64,000 bases of DNA from Arthrobacter sp. StoSoilB22 (GTDB taxonomy: Bacteria; Actinomycetota; Actinomycetes; Actinomycetales; Micrococcaceae): NCBI RefSeq assembly GCF_019977315.1, contig NZ_AP024652.1, forward strand, positions 3,100,001 through 3,164,000, in the 5' to 3' direction. The first letter of the stretch is position 1. Each line of letters opens with the position of its first letter. Below the pieces are notes generated by a model that was not told the DNA's origin, searched no databases, and saw only the letters and a program-made list of their open reading frames with translations. Below are positions 44,926 to 53,853 of the stretch, one piece after another. Position numbers and translations under genes: made by a program.

Positions 44926-46175
44926 AGCGTTGCCGTTTCAGCTGCGTCGTTGAGGGCAGCGGGTGACTCCGGCGTGGCGGGCATTTCGTTGACGTAGCTG
45001 CGAGGGACCCGGGGGCTGATGCGCGTCACGATTTCGTAGTTGTTGGTTCCTGCTGCGGCCGCCCAATCATCGGCGGTGGGGCCACCGTCTGCTCCATTAC
45101 CAAACATGACAGCCTCGGCACCCTTGAGGCCTGTCGCCTCCTCCGGGGACAGAGGTCCGAGGTCGATGACCATCTGATCCATGGCGATCCTGCCAACAAC
45201 CGGATACGTCGTGCCGTTTACCCGTACAGGACCCCCGGTGGCGACCCTGGGGACGCCGTCCGCATAGCCCAGCGGCACCAGGCCCAGCGTGCTTTCCTCG
45301 CTGGTCCGGTAATTGAGTCCGTAAGAGACGCCTTGGCCTTCGGGTACCTTTTTGCAGTTGGACAGGAGAGTCCGGACAGTCATGGCGGGATGCAGGCCCA
45401 ATTCGGCAGATGTGGCCCCTTCGAAGGGCGAGAGTCCGTACACACCGAGGCCTACGCGGACAAGGTCGAAGTGAGAGTCGGGTCGGGACAAAGCCGCCGG
45501 CGTGTTGGCTATATGCCGGACCTCGGTGTCAACGCCGGCGTCCTCGGCCATGGCGATTGCCTCGCGGAAGACGGCCAGTTGATGGTCCGTTTCCGGGCGT
45601 TGCGGCTCGTCTGCAACGGCCAGGTGCGAGAAGATACCCACAACCCGCAGGAGGCCCTGATCCTGGTAGTCCATGGCCTGTCCCAACAGCTGGTCCCAAT
45701 CCGCAATGGTGCAGCCATTCCGGCCCAGTCCCGTGTCCACTTTGAGATGCACCCGCGCGGGTCGCTCCTGTTCCCGCGCTGCGGCGACTACCGCTTCGAG
45801 CTCCCAACCGGAGATCCCGACGTCGATGCCGGCGGCGACTGCCGCTTGGAAGTTGCTTTCGCGGGTGTGCAACCAGGCGAGGAGCGGGGCCTCGACTCCG
45901 GCGGCGCGCAAGGCGAGCGCCTCGGAAATGTGGGCGACACCCAGCCAGGCAGCTCCGGCGTCGAGGGCTGCCCGCGCCACCTGCACGGCACCGTGCCCAT
46001 AGGCGTCCGCCTTCACCACAGCCATCACAGCGGCCGGGGAGGCAATGCCCACGAACTGACGAACGTTGTGCCGCACGGCGTCCAGATCGATCACGGCGGA
46101 GCGCTCCAGGACCGCTGACTTTGCTATGGAGGTCTTCGCGCCGATCCCGATTTCTGCAGCTGCTTCGTAAGTCAC
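44922..46175 (-). CDS. alr: Alanine racemase
   Basis: A 417-residue PLP enzyme making D-alanine for peptidoglycan. The PLP lysine is in AVVKADAYGHGA; VHLKVDTGLGRNG, the PLP-binding HIANTPAALS and the catalytic tyrosine region YGLNYRTSEESTLGLVPLGYADGVPR are intact. A 28-residue N-terminal extension precedes the usual start of homology, so the GTG at 46173-46175 could be too early. First gene of the tsa operon. Confidence 0.95.
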   Translation of the reverse strand: MTYEAAAEIGIGAKTSIAKSAVLERSAVIDLDAVRHNVRQFVGIASPAAVMAVVKADAYGHGAVQVARAALDAGAAWLGVAHISEALALRAAGVEAPLLAWLHTRESNFQAAVAAGIDVGISGWELEAVVAAAREQERPARVHLKVDTGLGRNGCTIADWDQLLGQAMDYQDQGLLRVVGIFSHLAVADEPQRPETDHQLAVFREAIAMAEDAGVDTEVRHIANTPAALSRPDSHFDLVRVGLGVYGLSPFEGATSAELGLHPAMTVRTLLSNCKKVPEGQGVSYGLNYRTSEESTLGLVPLGYADGVPRVATGGPVRVNGTTYPVVGRIAMDQMVIDLGPLSPEEATGLKGAEAVMFGNGADGGPTADDWAAAAGTNNYEIVTRISPRVPRSYVNEMPATPESPAALNDAAETATL

Positions 46176-46231
46176 CCTAGAGATTCTAGTGCTGTCAGTG
46201 AACTCGGGTTAACTGCGGAGCCCGGCCATGG

Positions 46232-47326
46232 CTACTGCGCGTCAGACAGATGCGCGATGGTGGCCCGGGCTCGTCGTTGGGCTTCGGCCGGGATGTCCTT
46301 CACGATCGGTTCCAGGAAGGCGAAGCGCCGCAGCCATTGACTGGACTGACGCTCCTTCCGCGCGTTCGCCCGTTGCCACCAATCCGCGATGTCTCCCCAT
46401 CCCGGTGCAGCCAGTGAGCCCCCCACTTCCTGGACCGCCAGGGAAGCGCAAAGGTTCGCGAACCGGAGCCGGTCCCCCAGCCTCCACCCTGCCAGGCACC
46501 CCACAATGAAGGCCGCCCCGAAACAGTCCCCGGCGCCGGTGGGATCTGAGGCTGATACGGGCAGGGACGGCACCCATTCCTCTTCCCCGGTTTCTGAGTC
46601 CACTGCCACCGCGCCTTGGGGTCCGAGAGTTACCACCGCCACTGGGACGCGGTCAGCCAGCGAATACAAGGCCGCCCACGGGTCGGTTTTGCCGGTGAAC
46701 GCCATCGCTTCAGGGGCATTAGGCAAGAAGGCGTAGAAGTTAGCCAGCTGGTCCAGGCGACGCTCGGACCACTTCCCCGTAGGATCCCAGCCCACCACGC
46801 CAAAGAGCTTGGTGCCGGCATCCTTCGCGGCCAGCATCCACGGCTCCAGTTCCTCGCCTAAATCTGCGACGGCGGCGAGTGCCTTGGGTGGTTTTCCGAT
46901 CAATTCCGAGGAACTGATCGGGGCGGGGTGGCCGTGTGTCACCATGGACCGGTCCTGATTCACGCACATGGATACCGTCACGGGTGAGTGCCAGCCCGAA
47001 ACCCGCTGCGAGAGCGAGAGGTCAACGTGTTCCTGGCTTTCCAGGATCTGCCAGTTGTAATCGCCGTATCCGTCGTCTCCGAAGGTTGCCGCGAGGTTGG
47101 TGCGCAAGCCAAGCCGTGCGGCAGCAATGGCCTGGTTGGCTACGCCCCCGGGGCAGCTGCCCATTCCTTCGCTCCACACCTCCGTGCCGGGTTCGGGTGC
47201 GTGCGGAAGTCCGGTAAAGATGATGTCTTGGAAAACCGTGCCGGTCAGGAGGAGATCGCACTGGTGGTCCCCGTCAGACCGCACGGCAGCCAGGGGGTCG
47301 AATCGTCGCTGGGGCATAGCGTCCAT
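46232..47326 (-). CDS. PfkB-family sugar kinase
   Basis: A 364-residue ribokinase-like protein. LLLTGTVFQDIIFTGLP and the glycine motif GMGSCPGGVANQAIAAARLGLRTNLAATFGDDGYG are at the N-terminus; the anion-hole and catalytic base DPTGAGDCFGAAFIVGCLAGW is at the C-terminal side. The ADP/ATP loop and substrate pocket are typical, but the sugar cannot be told. ATG 47326 (or 47317) avoids the divergent GH4 gene. A shared 64-base intergenic region with tandem repeats suggests a common regulator and a shared carbohydrate pathway. Confidence 0.87.
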   Translation of the reverse strand: MDAMPQRRFDPLAAVRSDGDHQCDLLLTGTVFQDIIFTGLPHAPEPGTEVWSEGMGSCPGGVANQAIAAARLGLRTNLAATFGDDGYGDYNWQILESQEHVDLSLSQRVSGWHSPVTVSMCVNQDRSMVTHGHPAPISSSELIGKPPKALAAVADLGEELEPWMLAAKDAGTKLFGVVGWDPTGKWSERRLDQLANFYAFLPNAPEAMAFTGKTDPWAALYSLADRVPVAVVTLGPQGAVAVDSETGEEEWVPSLPVSASDPTGAGDCFGAAFIVGCLAGWRLGDRLRFANLCASLAVQEVGGSLAAPGWGDIADWWQRANARKERQSSQWLRRFAFLEPIVKDIPAEAQRRARATIAHLSDAQ

Positions 47327-47350
47327 GCACGGCAGACTACGCTGCCCGTT

Positions 47351-47385
47351 GTGGGCTGCATAGACTTGTGGGCCTGCATAGACTC
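47351..47385. promoter_or_regulatory. Tandem repeats between divergent sugar kinase and GH4 genes
   Basis: Two adjacent units, gtgggctgcatagactt (47351-47367) and gtgggcctgcatagactc (47368-47385), differ by one inserted C and the last base. They fill half of the 64-base divergent promoter region and contain TAGACT (-10-like on plus) and TATGCA (on minus), so a shared operator is likely. Confidence 0.5.
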
Positions 47386-47390
47386 GGAGC

Positions 47391-48761
47391 ATGCGGCTCA
47401 TGATCGCCGGTGGCGGCGGATTCCGGGTTCCCCTCGTGTACCGGGCTTTGTGTGAGGGACCTTTCGCAGGTTTGGTGGACGAGCTTGTTCTCTTTGACGT
47501 GGATGAATTACGGCTCGCTGCCATTGAGGCGGTGCTTCGCGACATGCCCACGGGCGGTTCCGGGCCCGTCGTCGTTGTTTCCACGGATCTTGGGCAGGCA
47601 CTCACCGGCACGGACATGGTGTTCGCGGCGATCAGACCCGGTGGTACCGCGGGGAGGATCGCGGACGAACAGATTCCCCTGAGGTTGGGGTTGCTGGGCC
47701 AGGAGACCACCGGCGCCGGCGGCATCTCCTATGCGCTGCGCTCCATCCCCCGGATGCTGGAACTCGCTGAGGCCATGCGGGAGTATTGCCCCGATGCGTG
47801 GCTCATCAACTTCACCAATCCGGCCGGCATGGTTACCGAGGCTTTGGTGCCGGTTTTGGGTAACCGGGTGATCGGCATCTGCGATTCCGCCGGAGGATTG
47901 GTCCAGCGTGCTGCCCGCGCTGCCGGGGCTCCCCTTGCTGAAGGGCACCTCGACGGCGTGGGCTACTTCGGGCTGAACCACCTCGGCTGGCTTTACCGGC
48001 TGGCACCCGCTGGACGGGACCTCTTACCGGATCTGCTGTCTGATCACGGTGCACTTGAAACCATGGAGGAGGGCCGCTTGTTCGGGCAGCACACCCTCCT
48101 TCTCCTTGGCTGCCTGCCCAACGAATACCTTTACTACTACTACCAAACGTCGCAGGCCACCCAGGCCATTGGACAGCAGCAGCAAACCCGCGGGGCGTCC
48201 ATCCACGGCCAGCAACAGTTGCTTTACCCGTCGCTTCTCCATGCTTCACAGCCATACCGGCTGTGGGATGACGCCCGGCGCTCCCGGGAGGAAGGTTACC
48301 TGGCAGAAGCGAGGACCCACGGGGAACAGCGGGACGAGTCCGATCTCGCAGGAGGCGGATACGAACGTGTAGCGCTTTCGGTAATGCGTGCGCTGTCCGG
48401 CGGAGGTACGGCGCAGTTGATCCTCAATGTGCCCAACTCGCCGGTGTCCGCCACTGGGCCCGCTGCCGAGGCGGCGGTGCCCGGACTGCCTGGGGACGCC
48501 GTCGTCGAGGTTCCCTGCGAGGTAACGCCCGGCGGCGCGTTGCCGCTGGCCCAGGACCGGCCGGACGGGCAGTTCCTCACCCTGATGCAGCACATCAAGG
48601 AGGTGGAGCGGCTGACAATCCGCGCCGTGGTGTCCGGCGAGCGCGAGGCAGCTGTGGAAGCCTTTGCGGCACATCCCCTGGTAGGTTCGCTCGCCCTGGG
48701 CCGGCAACTGCTTGACGGATACGAGGCCGCTTTTCCTGAATTAACCCAGCTGTGGGCCTAA
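47391..48761 (+). CDS. Glycoside hydrolase family 4, 6-phospho-beta-glucosidase-like
   Basis: A 456-residue GH4 enzyme. These use NAD+ and Mn2+ in a redox-elimination mechanism. Visible marks: LMIAGGGGFRVPLVYRALCEG (NAD-binding), VFAAIRPGGTAGRIADEQIPLRLGLLGQETTGAGGISYALRSIP, FTNPAGMVTEAL, IGICDSAGGL (metal-binding Cys) and GYFGLNHLGWL (His). GH4 enzymes normally act on 6-phosphosugars from the PTS, which makes the orphan EIIA at 17.6 kb a possible partner. The stop codon overlaps the convergent GNAT stop by 4 bases. Confidence 0.9.
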   Translation: MRLMIAGGGGFRVPLVYRALCEGPFAGLVDELVLFDVDELRLAAIEAVLRDMPTGGSGPVVVVSTDLGQALTGTDMVFAAIRPGGTAGRIADEQIPLRLGLLGQETTGAGGISYALRSIPRMLELAEAMREYCPDAWLINFTNPAGMVTEALVPVLGNRVIGICDSAGGLVQRAARAAGAPLAEGHLDGVGYFGLNHLGWLYRLAPAGRDLLPDLLSDHGALETMEEGRLFGQHTLLLLGCLPNEYLYYYYQTSQATQAIGQQQQTRGASIHGQQQLLYPSLLHASQPYRLWDDARRSREEGYLAEARTHGEQRDESDLAGGGYERVALSVMRALSGGGTAQLILNVPNSPVSATGPAAEAAVPGLPGDAVVEVPCEVTPGGALPLAQDRPDGQFLTLMQHIKEVERLTIRAVVSGEREAAVEAFAAHPLVGSLALGRQLLDGYEAAFPELTQLWA

Positions 48762-49267
48762 AGTTTTCGGTACATCACGTGCAAGCCCACGTAGCCGATT
48801 TCGGGGTGGTTGAAGGCTTCAGGCACCGTAGCCAGAATCTTGAAACCCATGGACTGCCACAACCACACGGCACGCACGTTGCTCTCCACCACGGCGTTGT
48901 ACTGCATGGAACGGAAGCCTGCCGCTTTCGCTTCGCTCAGTGAGTAGGCGCACAGGGCCCTGGCAATACCTTGACCCGAGTTGTTGGCCCCCACCATGTA
49001 TCCGGCGTTGGCAACATGGCTTCCACCACCGGCTTGATTGGCGTGGAACTCCCCTGTTCCCAGGATCTCGCCGCTGCCCTGGCGCACAGCAACGAAGGTC
49101 TGGCCGGGAGCTTCCTTCACCCATTTGCTCCTGGCCACCTCTTCTGTGGTGTCGCGATCCCATGTGAAGGTCTCGCCCTCGCGGATCACCGGCTGCAGGA
49201 TCGACCACATTCCGGGCCAGTCCTCAGGTGTTGCTTTACGGATGTCAAAGGATTGTTCTTGGCTCAC
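48758..49267 (-). CDS. GNAT-family N-acetyltransferase
   Basis: A 169-residue GNAT: FDIRKATPEDWPGMWSILQPVIREGETFTWD, the acetyl-CoA loop VGANNSGQGIARALCAYSLSEAKAAGFRSMQYN and VESNVRAVWLWQSMGFKIL, ending VGLHVMYRKL. This resembles the L-amino-acid/antibiotic acetyltransferase-like group (YobR/PhnO-like); the substrate is not clear. GTG 49265-49267 is preferred because the longer frame upstream is low complexity and overlaps the mshA region. Confidence 0.85.
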   Translation of the reverse strand: MSQEQSFDIRKATPEDWPGMWSILQPVIREGETFTWDRDTTEEVARSKWVKEAPGQTFVAVRQGSGEILGTGEFHANQAGGGSHVANAGYMVGANNSGQGIARALCAYSLSEAKAAGFRSMQYNAVVESNVRAVWLWQSMGFKILATVPEAFNHPEIGYVGLHVMYRKL

Positions 49268-49387
49268 AGCGGCCACGCTAGCAGTCTTGTCCACATAGCG
49301 GAGCTTGCCCGGCTGAGGACTCAACGGCAGGAGTAATGTTTTCTGCAGCGCAAAGTTGAATTTGCTGTGATCGTGAGGAGGTCCCGG

Positions 49388-50632
49388 ATGCCGTTGATCC
49401 GTCGTGTGGCCTTTCTGTCCCTCCATACCTCCCCCATGGAGCAGCCCGGCGCGGGAGATGCCGGCGGAATGAACGTTTACGTGCGCGCCTTGGCCATGGC
49501 ACTTGCGGAGTCCGGGGTGGAGGTGGAAATCTTCACGCGATCCACCAAAGCCGGCCAGCCCGCCGTCGAGCACCCTGGCCCCGGCGTCTGCGTACACAAC
49601 GTCATGGCAGGACCACGCCGCAAACTGCCCAAGGAAGAACTGCCGGCACTTCTGCACCACATGGTCGAGGAAATCGACAAAATCCGCCACCAACAGCTCC
49701 ACGGCCGCTACGACGCCATCCACTCCCACTACTGGGTTTCAGGCGTGGCAGGGCTCGAGCTCTCAGAACTTTGGGGCGTCCCCCTCATCCACACCATGCA
49801 CACCATGGCCAAGGTCAAAAATCTTGTCCTGGAATCCGGTGAACGGCCTGAGCCGCGGCGCCGGGAAGACGGAGAGCAACGCATTGTGGACGGCGCTTCG
49901 AGGCTGGTTGCCAATACTCCTGCCGAAGCGGAGGAATTGGTTTCACACTACGGGGCGGATCCTGACCGGATAGATGTAGCCCCGCCGGGAGTGGACCTCA
50001 AGGTGTTCACGCCCTCGTTCCGGCGAAAATCGCGTTCATTGCGGGGCGTCAGGCCGGACAGCTTCCACATCCTCTTTGCCGGCAGGATCCAGCGGCTCAA
50101 AGGTCCCCAGGTATTCGTCAAGGCGGCCGGCATACTCCGAAAACGCCGGCCGGACATTGATTTGGAAATGACCATACTGGGCTCTCTGAGCGGGGCGAAG
50201 GACTTCAACCTCCAGCACATCATTGAAGACGCTGGACTCTCCGACGTCGTTACTCACCGGCCGCCTGTTGTGGCACCGGAGCTGGCCAGCTGGTTCCGGT
50301 CAGCAGATGTGGTGGTGATGCCCTCCTTCAGCGAGTCCTTCGGTTTGGTGGCGTTGGAAGCACAGGCGTGCGGTACACCTGTGGTGGCCACCAATGTTGG
50401 TGGTCTCTCCCGCGCCATCTCCGACGGGCGAACGGGCATCCTGGTAAACGGACACGATCCTTCCGATTGGGCAGACGCCCTCGAAGATCTTTACGACGAC
50501 GTCCAGACCCGCGAGGACATGGGCCGGCTCGCTGCCACCTACGCCGAGTCCTTCGGATGGCAACGCACCGCCGCCATCACGTTGGAAAGCTACCGTGAGG
50601 CTGTGGGCGGACTCTTGGTCCCGCGGCGCTGA
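49388..50632 (+). CDS. mshA: D-inositol-3-phosphate glycosyltransferase
   Basis: A 414-residue GT4 (GT-B fold) glycosyltransferase catalysing the first step of mycothiol synthesis, GlcNAc transfer to inositol-3-phosphate. It shows VAFLSLHTSPMEQPGAGDAGGMNVYVRALAMALAESGVEVEIFTR, HSHYWVSGVAG, HTMHTMAKVKN, ILFAGRIQRLKGPQVFVKA, and the GT4 signature SFSESFGLVALEAQACGTPVVATNVGGL. Start ATG 49388 has GAGGAGG upstream; the earlier GTG lacks this. ino1, 2 kb away, makes its acceptor, so both mycothiol precursors' genes are clustered. Confidence 0.95.
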   Translation: MPLIRRVAFLSLHTSPMEQPGAGDAGGMNVYVRALAMALAESGVEVEIFTRSTKAGQPAVEHPGPGVCVHNVMAGPRRKLPKEELPALLHHMVEEIDKIRHQQLHGRYDAIHSHYWVSGVAGLELSELWGVPLIHTMHTMAKVKNLVLESGERPEPRRREDGEQRIVDGASRLVANTPAEAEELVSHYGADPDRIDVAPPGVDLKVFTPSFRRKSRSLRGVRPDSFHILFAGRIQRLKGPQVFVKAAGILRKRRPDIDLEMTILGSLSGAKDFNLQHIIEDAGLSDVVTHRPPVVAPELASWFRSADVVVMPSFSESFGLVALEAQACGTPVVATNVGGLSRAISDGRTGILVNGHDPSDWADALEDLYDDVQTREDMGRLAATYAESFGWQRTAAITLESYREAVGGLLVPRR

Positions 50633-50730
50633 GTCTCCGCCGGTATCTGCACCGGGGCTGATAGATTGTCGCGCACAGCGTAAACCCCCGGCAGCAGCAT
50701 CCCCGCTGCGGGCAGAACCGAAGGACAAAG

Positions 50731-52419
50731 ATGTCTGAAAACAAGGTCATGAGTGATCTTGAGATTGCCCACCACGCCACCATGCTTTCCATTGAAGAGG
50801 TGGCCGAACGCGCCGGCATTCCCGTGGATGCACTTGAGCTGTACGGGCCTTACAAGGCCAAGATCAACACGGCCAAACTGGTACTGCCTCAGGGCAAGGC
50901 CCCCGGCAAGGTAGTGCTCGTCTCCGCCATGTCCCCCACTCCTGCCGGTGAAGGCAAGTCGACCACCACAGTGGGACTCGCTGATTCCCTGGCCCGCGCA
51001 GGCCACAACGTGATGATCGCCCTGCGTGAGCCCTCTCTCGGTCCGATTCTGGGCATGAAAGGTGGAGCCACGGGCGGCGGTTACTCCCAGGTGTTGCCCA
51101 TGGACGACATCAACCTGCATTTCACGGGCGACTTCCACGCCATCACCTCGGCAAACAACGCCCTCATGGCCTTGGTGGACAACCACATTTTCCAGGGCAA
51201 CCACCTCGGCATCGATCCACGCCGCATGACGTTCAAACGCGTGCTGGACATGAACGACCGCGCTTTGCGCGAAGTGATCATCGGACTCGGCGGCCCCATG
51301 CAGGGAGTGCCCAGGCAAGACGGCTTCGATATCACCGTGGCCTCGGAAATCATGGCGGTCTTCTGTCTCGCCTCAGACCTTGACGATCTTCGGGACCGGC
51401 TGGGACGCATCACCTTCGGGTACACCTACGACCGCGCACCCGTCACGGTGTCGGACCTCGGTGTGGAGGGCGCTCTCACCATGCTCTTGAAGGATGCCAT
51501 CAAGCCCAACCTCGTCCAAACCATCGCAGGGACGCCCGCTTTGGTCCACGGCGGCCCCTTCGCAAACATCGCCCACGGGTGCAATTCGTTGATCGCCACC
51601 CGCACCGCCATGCAGCTTGCCGACGTCGTGGTCACCGAAGCAGGCTTCGGCGCGGACCTTGGTGCGGAGAAGTACATGGACATCAAGGCGCGCATCGCCG
51701 ACGTGGCGCCATCCGCCGTCGTAGTAGTAGCCACCATCCGCGCCCTCAAAATGCAGGGCGGAGTTGCCAAGGAGAACCTCAGCGAGCCAAACATCGAAGC
51801 CGTGGCGGCCGGCGTCGAGAATTTGAAAAGGCACGTGGGAAACGTGGCCAAGTTCGGTATTTCCCCCGTTGTGTCCATCAACAAATTCGGAACGGACAGT
51901 CCGGAGGAACTTCAGTGGCTCCTTGCCTGGTGCGCCGCGGAAGGCGTTCAGGCGGCGGTTGCCGATGTTTGGGGGCGCGGTGGCGGAGGCGACGGTGGTG
52001 ATGAGCTCGCCGCCAAGGTGGCAGCCGCACTGGATGTGCCAACCGACTTCCACCACCTCTACCCGCTGGAACTCAGTGTTGAGGACAAGATCCGGACGAT
52101 CGCGCAGGAGATCTACGGGGCCGACGGTGTGGAATTCTCTGTGCCGGCAATCAAACGTCTCGCCGAGATCGAGAAGAACGGCTGGTCAGAGCTCCCCGTG
52201 TGTATGGCCAAGACACAATACTCCTTCACCGACGATGCTTCCCGACTGGGTGCGCCCAAAGGATTCCGCGTGCACGTTCGCGATCTGATTCCCAAGACCG
52301 GTGCTGGATTCATCGTTGCGCTGACCGGTGCGGTGATGACCATGCCCGGCCTTCCCAAGGAACCGGCCGCCATGCGCATGGACGTGGATGCCGACGGCAA
52401 CCCTACCGGCCTCTTCTAA
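50731..52419 (+). CDS. fhs: Formate-tetrahydrofolate ligase
   Basis: A 562-residue FTHFS that forms 10-formyl-THF from formate, THF and ATP. The N-terminal block [34 protein letters not shown], the P-loop [65 protein letters not shown], and [16 protein letters not shown] are complete. It gives formyl groups to purine synthesis, consistent with the purine genes in the window. ATG follows GAAGGACA. Confidence 0.95.
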   Translation: MSENKVMSDLEIAHHATMLSIEEVAERAGIPVDALELYGPYKAKINTAKLVLPQGKAPGKVVLVSAMSPTPAGEGKSTTTVGLADSLARAGHNVMIALREPSLGPILGMKGGATGGGYSQVLPMDDINLHFTGDFHAITSANNALMALVDNHIFQGNHLGIDPRRMTFKRVLDMNDRALREVIIGLGGPMQGVPRQDGFDITVASEIMAVFCLASDLDDLRDRLGRITFGYTYDRAPVTVSDLGVEGALTMLLKDAIKPNLVQTIAGTPALVHGGPFANIAHGCNSLIATRTAMQLADVVVTEAGFGADLGAEKYMDIKARIADVAPSAVVVVATIRALKMQGGVAKENLSEPNIEAVAAGVENLKRHVGNVAKFGISPVVSINKFGTDSPEELQWLLAWCAAEGVQAAVADVWGRGGGGDGGDELAAKVAAALDVPTDFHHLYPLELSVEDKIRTIAQEIYGADGVEFSVPAIKRLAEIEKNGWSELPVCMAKTQYSFTDDASRLGAPKGFRVHVRDLIPKTGAGFIVALTGAVMTMPGLPKEPAAMRMDVDADGNPTGLF

Positions 52420-52521
52420 CCCTCTCTCACATCCCAAGCCCTACACCCCAACCGTCTCTCACTTCCTTGAGGAAAGGGATAGAGCGTTGCGCTCAGAGGC
52501 CAAGGATCTGATAGAGCGTTG
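52418..52521. repeat. Short interspersed-like repeats after fhs
   Basis: AACC(C/G)TCTCTCAC occurs at 52418-52430 and about 52449-52461, and GATAGAGCGTTG occurs at 52478-52489 and 52510-52521. The pairs make a small repeat block of about 100 bases in the 179-base fhs-ino1 gap. The pattern resembles remnants of an intergenic repeat element of this bacterial group; that origin is inferred. Confidence 0.45.
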
Positions 52522-52528
52522 GGTACGG

Positions 52529-52562
52529 CAAACGCCCCCGTATCGGAAGACGAGGGCGTTTG
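52529..52562. terminator. Terminator between convergent fhs and ino1
   Basis: CAAACGCCC (52529-52537) and GGGCGTTTG (52554-52562) form a 9-bp stem with a 16-base loop that can pair partly itself. It has T-runs inside the right arm rather than after it and can serve both convergent transcripts. Confidence 0.6.
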
Positions 52563-52598
52563 GCGTCGCGCGGTTTGGCGCTTGGTAAGGCGGGGTGT

Positions 52599-53684
52599 TT
52601 AGCGTTCGATGTCGCCGCGGATGAAGGCTTCAACCTTGTCGCGGGCGATGTCGTCGTTGAACTGCTCCGGCGGCGACTTCATGAAGTAGCTGGATGCGGA
52701 GAGCAGCGGGCCGCCGATTCCGCGGTCCAGGCCGATCTTCGCAGCGCGGATGGCGTCAATGATCACACCGGCAGAGTTCGGGGAGTCCCACACTTCGAGC
52801 TTGTACTCGAGCGAAACAGGGGCGTCACCGAAGTTACGGCCTTCAAGGCGGACGAAGGCCCACTTGCGGTCATCGAGCCAGGCAACGTAGTCGGACGGTC
52901 CGATGTGGACGTCGTCGGCGTGCAGCTCAGCCTCAACGTTGGAGGTGACGGCCTGGGTCTTGGAGATCTTCTTGGACTCGAGGCGATCGCGCTCAAGCAT
53001 GTTCTTGAAGTCCATGTTGCCGCCAACGTTCAGCTGGTACGTGCGGTCCAGGGTGACGCCGCGGTCTTCGAACAGCTTGGCCATGACACGGTGGGTGATG
53101 GTGGCACCGATCTGGCTCTTGATGTCGTCGCCCACAATCGGGACGCCGGCTTCGGTGAACTTGTCAGCCCACTCCTTGGTCCCGGCGATGAAAACGGGCA
53201 ACGCGTTGACAAAGGCCACGCCTGCGTCGATGGCGCACTGGGCGTAGAACTTGGCGGCCTGGTCCGAACCGACGGGCAGGTAGCAGACCATAACGTCTGC
53301 TTTGGCTTCGCGGAGCGCGGCAACGATGTCTACAGCTTCTTCCGGAGCCTCCACGATCGTCTCGCGGTAGTACTTGCCCAGACCATCGAGGGTGTGACCG
53401 CGCTGGACAGTCACGCCTGTTGCGGGAACGTCGGCGATCTTGATGGTGTTGTTTTCGCTGGCACCGATGGCGTCAGCGAGGTCGAGCCCAACCTTCTTGC
53501 TATCGACATCGAAAGCAGCAACGAAGTGAACGTCGTTGACGTGGTACTGGCCGAACTCGACGTGCATCAGACCCGGGATCGTGGCCTTGGGGTCAGCGTC
53601 GCGATAGTACTGAACACCTTGGACCAGCGATGCGGCGCAGTTGCCTACGCCGACAATGGCAACACGAATCGGATGTGAAGACAC
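52599..53684 (-). CDS. ino1: Inositol-1-phosphate synthase
   Basis: A 361-residue NAD-dependent enzyme converting glucose-6-phosphate to myo-inositol phosphate. Actinobacterial-type features: [24 protein letters not shown] (NAD-binding), [56 protein letters not shown] and [33 protein letters not shown]. It supplies inositol for mycothiol (mshA) and phosphatidylinositol. The GTG at 53682-53684 follows AAAAAGGAG. Confidence 0.95.
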   Translation of the reverse strand: MSSHPIRVAIVGVGNCAASLVQGVQYYRDADPKATIPGLMHVEFGQYHVNDVHFVAAFDVDSKKVGLDLADAIGASENNTIKIADVPATGVTVQRGHTLDGLGKYYRETIVEAPEEAVDIVAALREAKADVMVCYLPVGSDQAAKFYAQCAIDAGVAFVNALPVFIAGTKEWADKFTEAGVPIVGDDIKSQIGATITHRVMAKLFEDRGVTLDRTYQLNVGGNMDFKNMLERDRLESKKISKTQAVTSNVEAELHADDVHIGPSDYVAWLDDRKWAFVRLEGRNFGDAPVSLEYKLEVWDSPNSAGVIIDAIRAAKIGLDRGIGGPLLSASSYFMKSPPEQFNDDIARDKVEAFIRGDIER

Positions 53685-53782
53685 GGAACTCCTTTTTGAG
53701 AACTAACCTCAGGTGCCAGGCGCATCCCTGACTGAGTCCAGGGCACGGCTGAGTGGCACGGCGCCATTCGGCGCACACTTGC

Positions 53783-53788
53783 ATTGTA
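53783..53788 (-). promoter_or_regulatory. Candidate -10 of ino1
   Basis: On the minus strand TACAAT (53783-53788) precedes ino1 by about 100 bases. No good -35 is visible; the leader that follows contains repeated GTGCC motifs but no recognised riboswitch. Confidence 0.35.
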
Positions 53789-53794
53789 ACCAAC

Positions 53795-53834
53795 ACAGCG
53801 GAAGCCGGTTTTGTTCCCTCCCGGCCTCCGCTGT
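53795..53834 (-). terminator. Terminator of the aldo/keto reductase gene
   Basis: ACAGCGGA/TCCGCTGT (8 bp), one mismatch, then 5 more pairs around a 12-base loop, located 20 bases past the stop of the aldo/keto reductase gene. Confidence 0.65.
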
Positions 53835-53853
53835 TTATGTCAGTTGTTGAAGG

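Noticed and set aside
46232..47725. The full 497-residue frame as the sugar kinase
   Set aside because: Its first 133 codons run through the divergent GH4 gene; family homology starts after ATG 47326.
48758..49729. The full 323-residue frame as the GNAT protein
   Set aside because: The extra N-terminus overlaps mshA and is low complexity; the GNAT domain begins at the GTG at 49267.
52560..53678. A 372-residue open frame antisense to ino1
   Set aside because: Shadow of a conserved enzyme gene.
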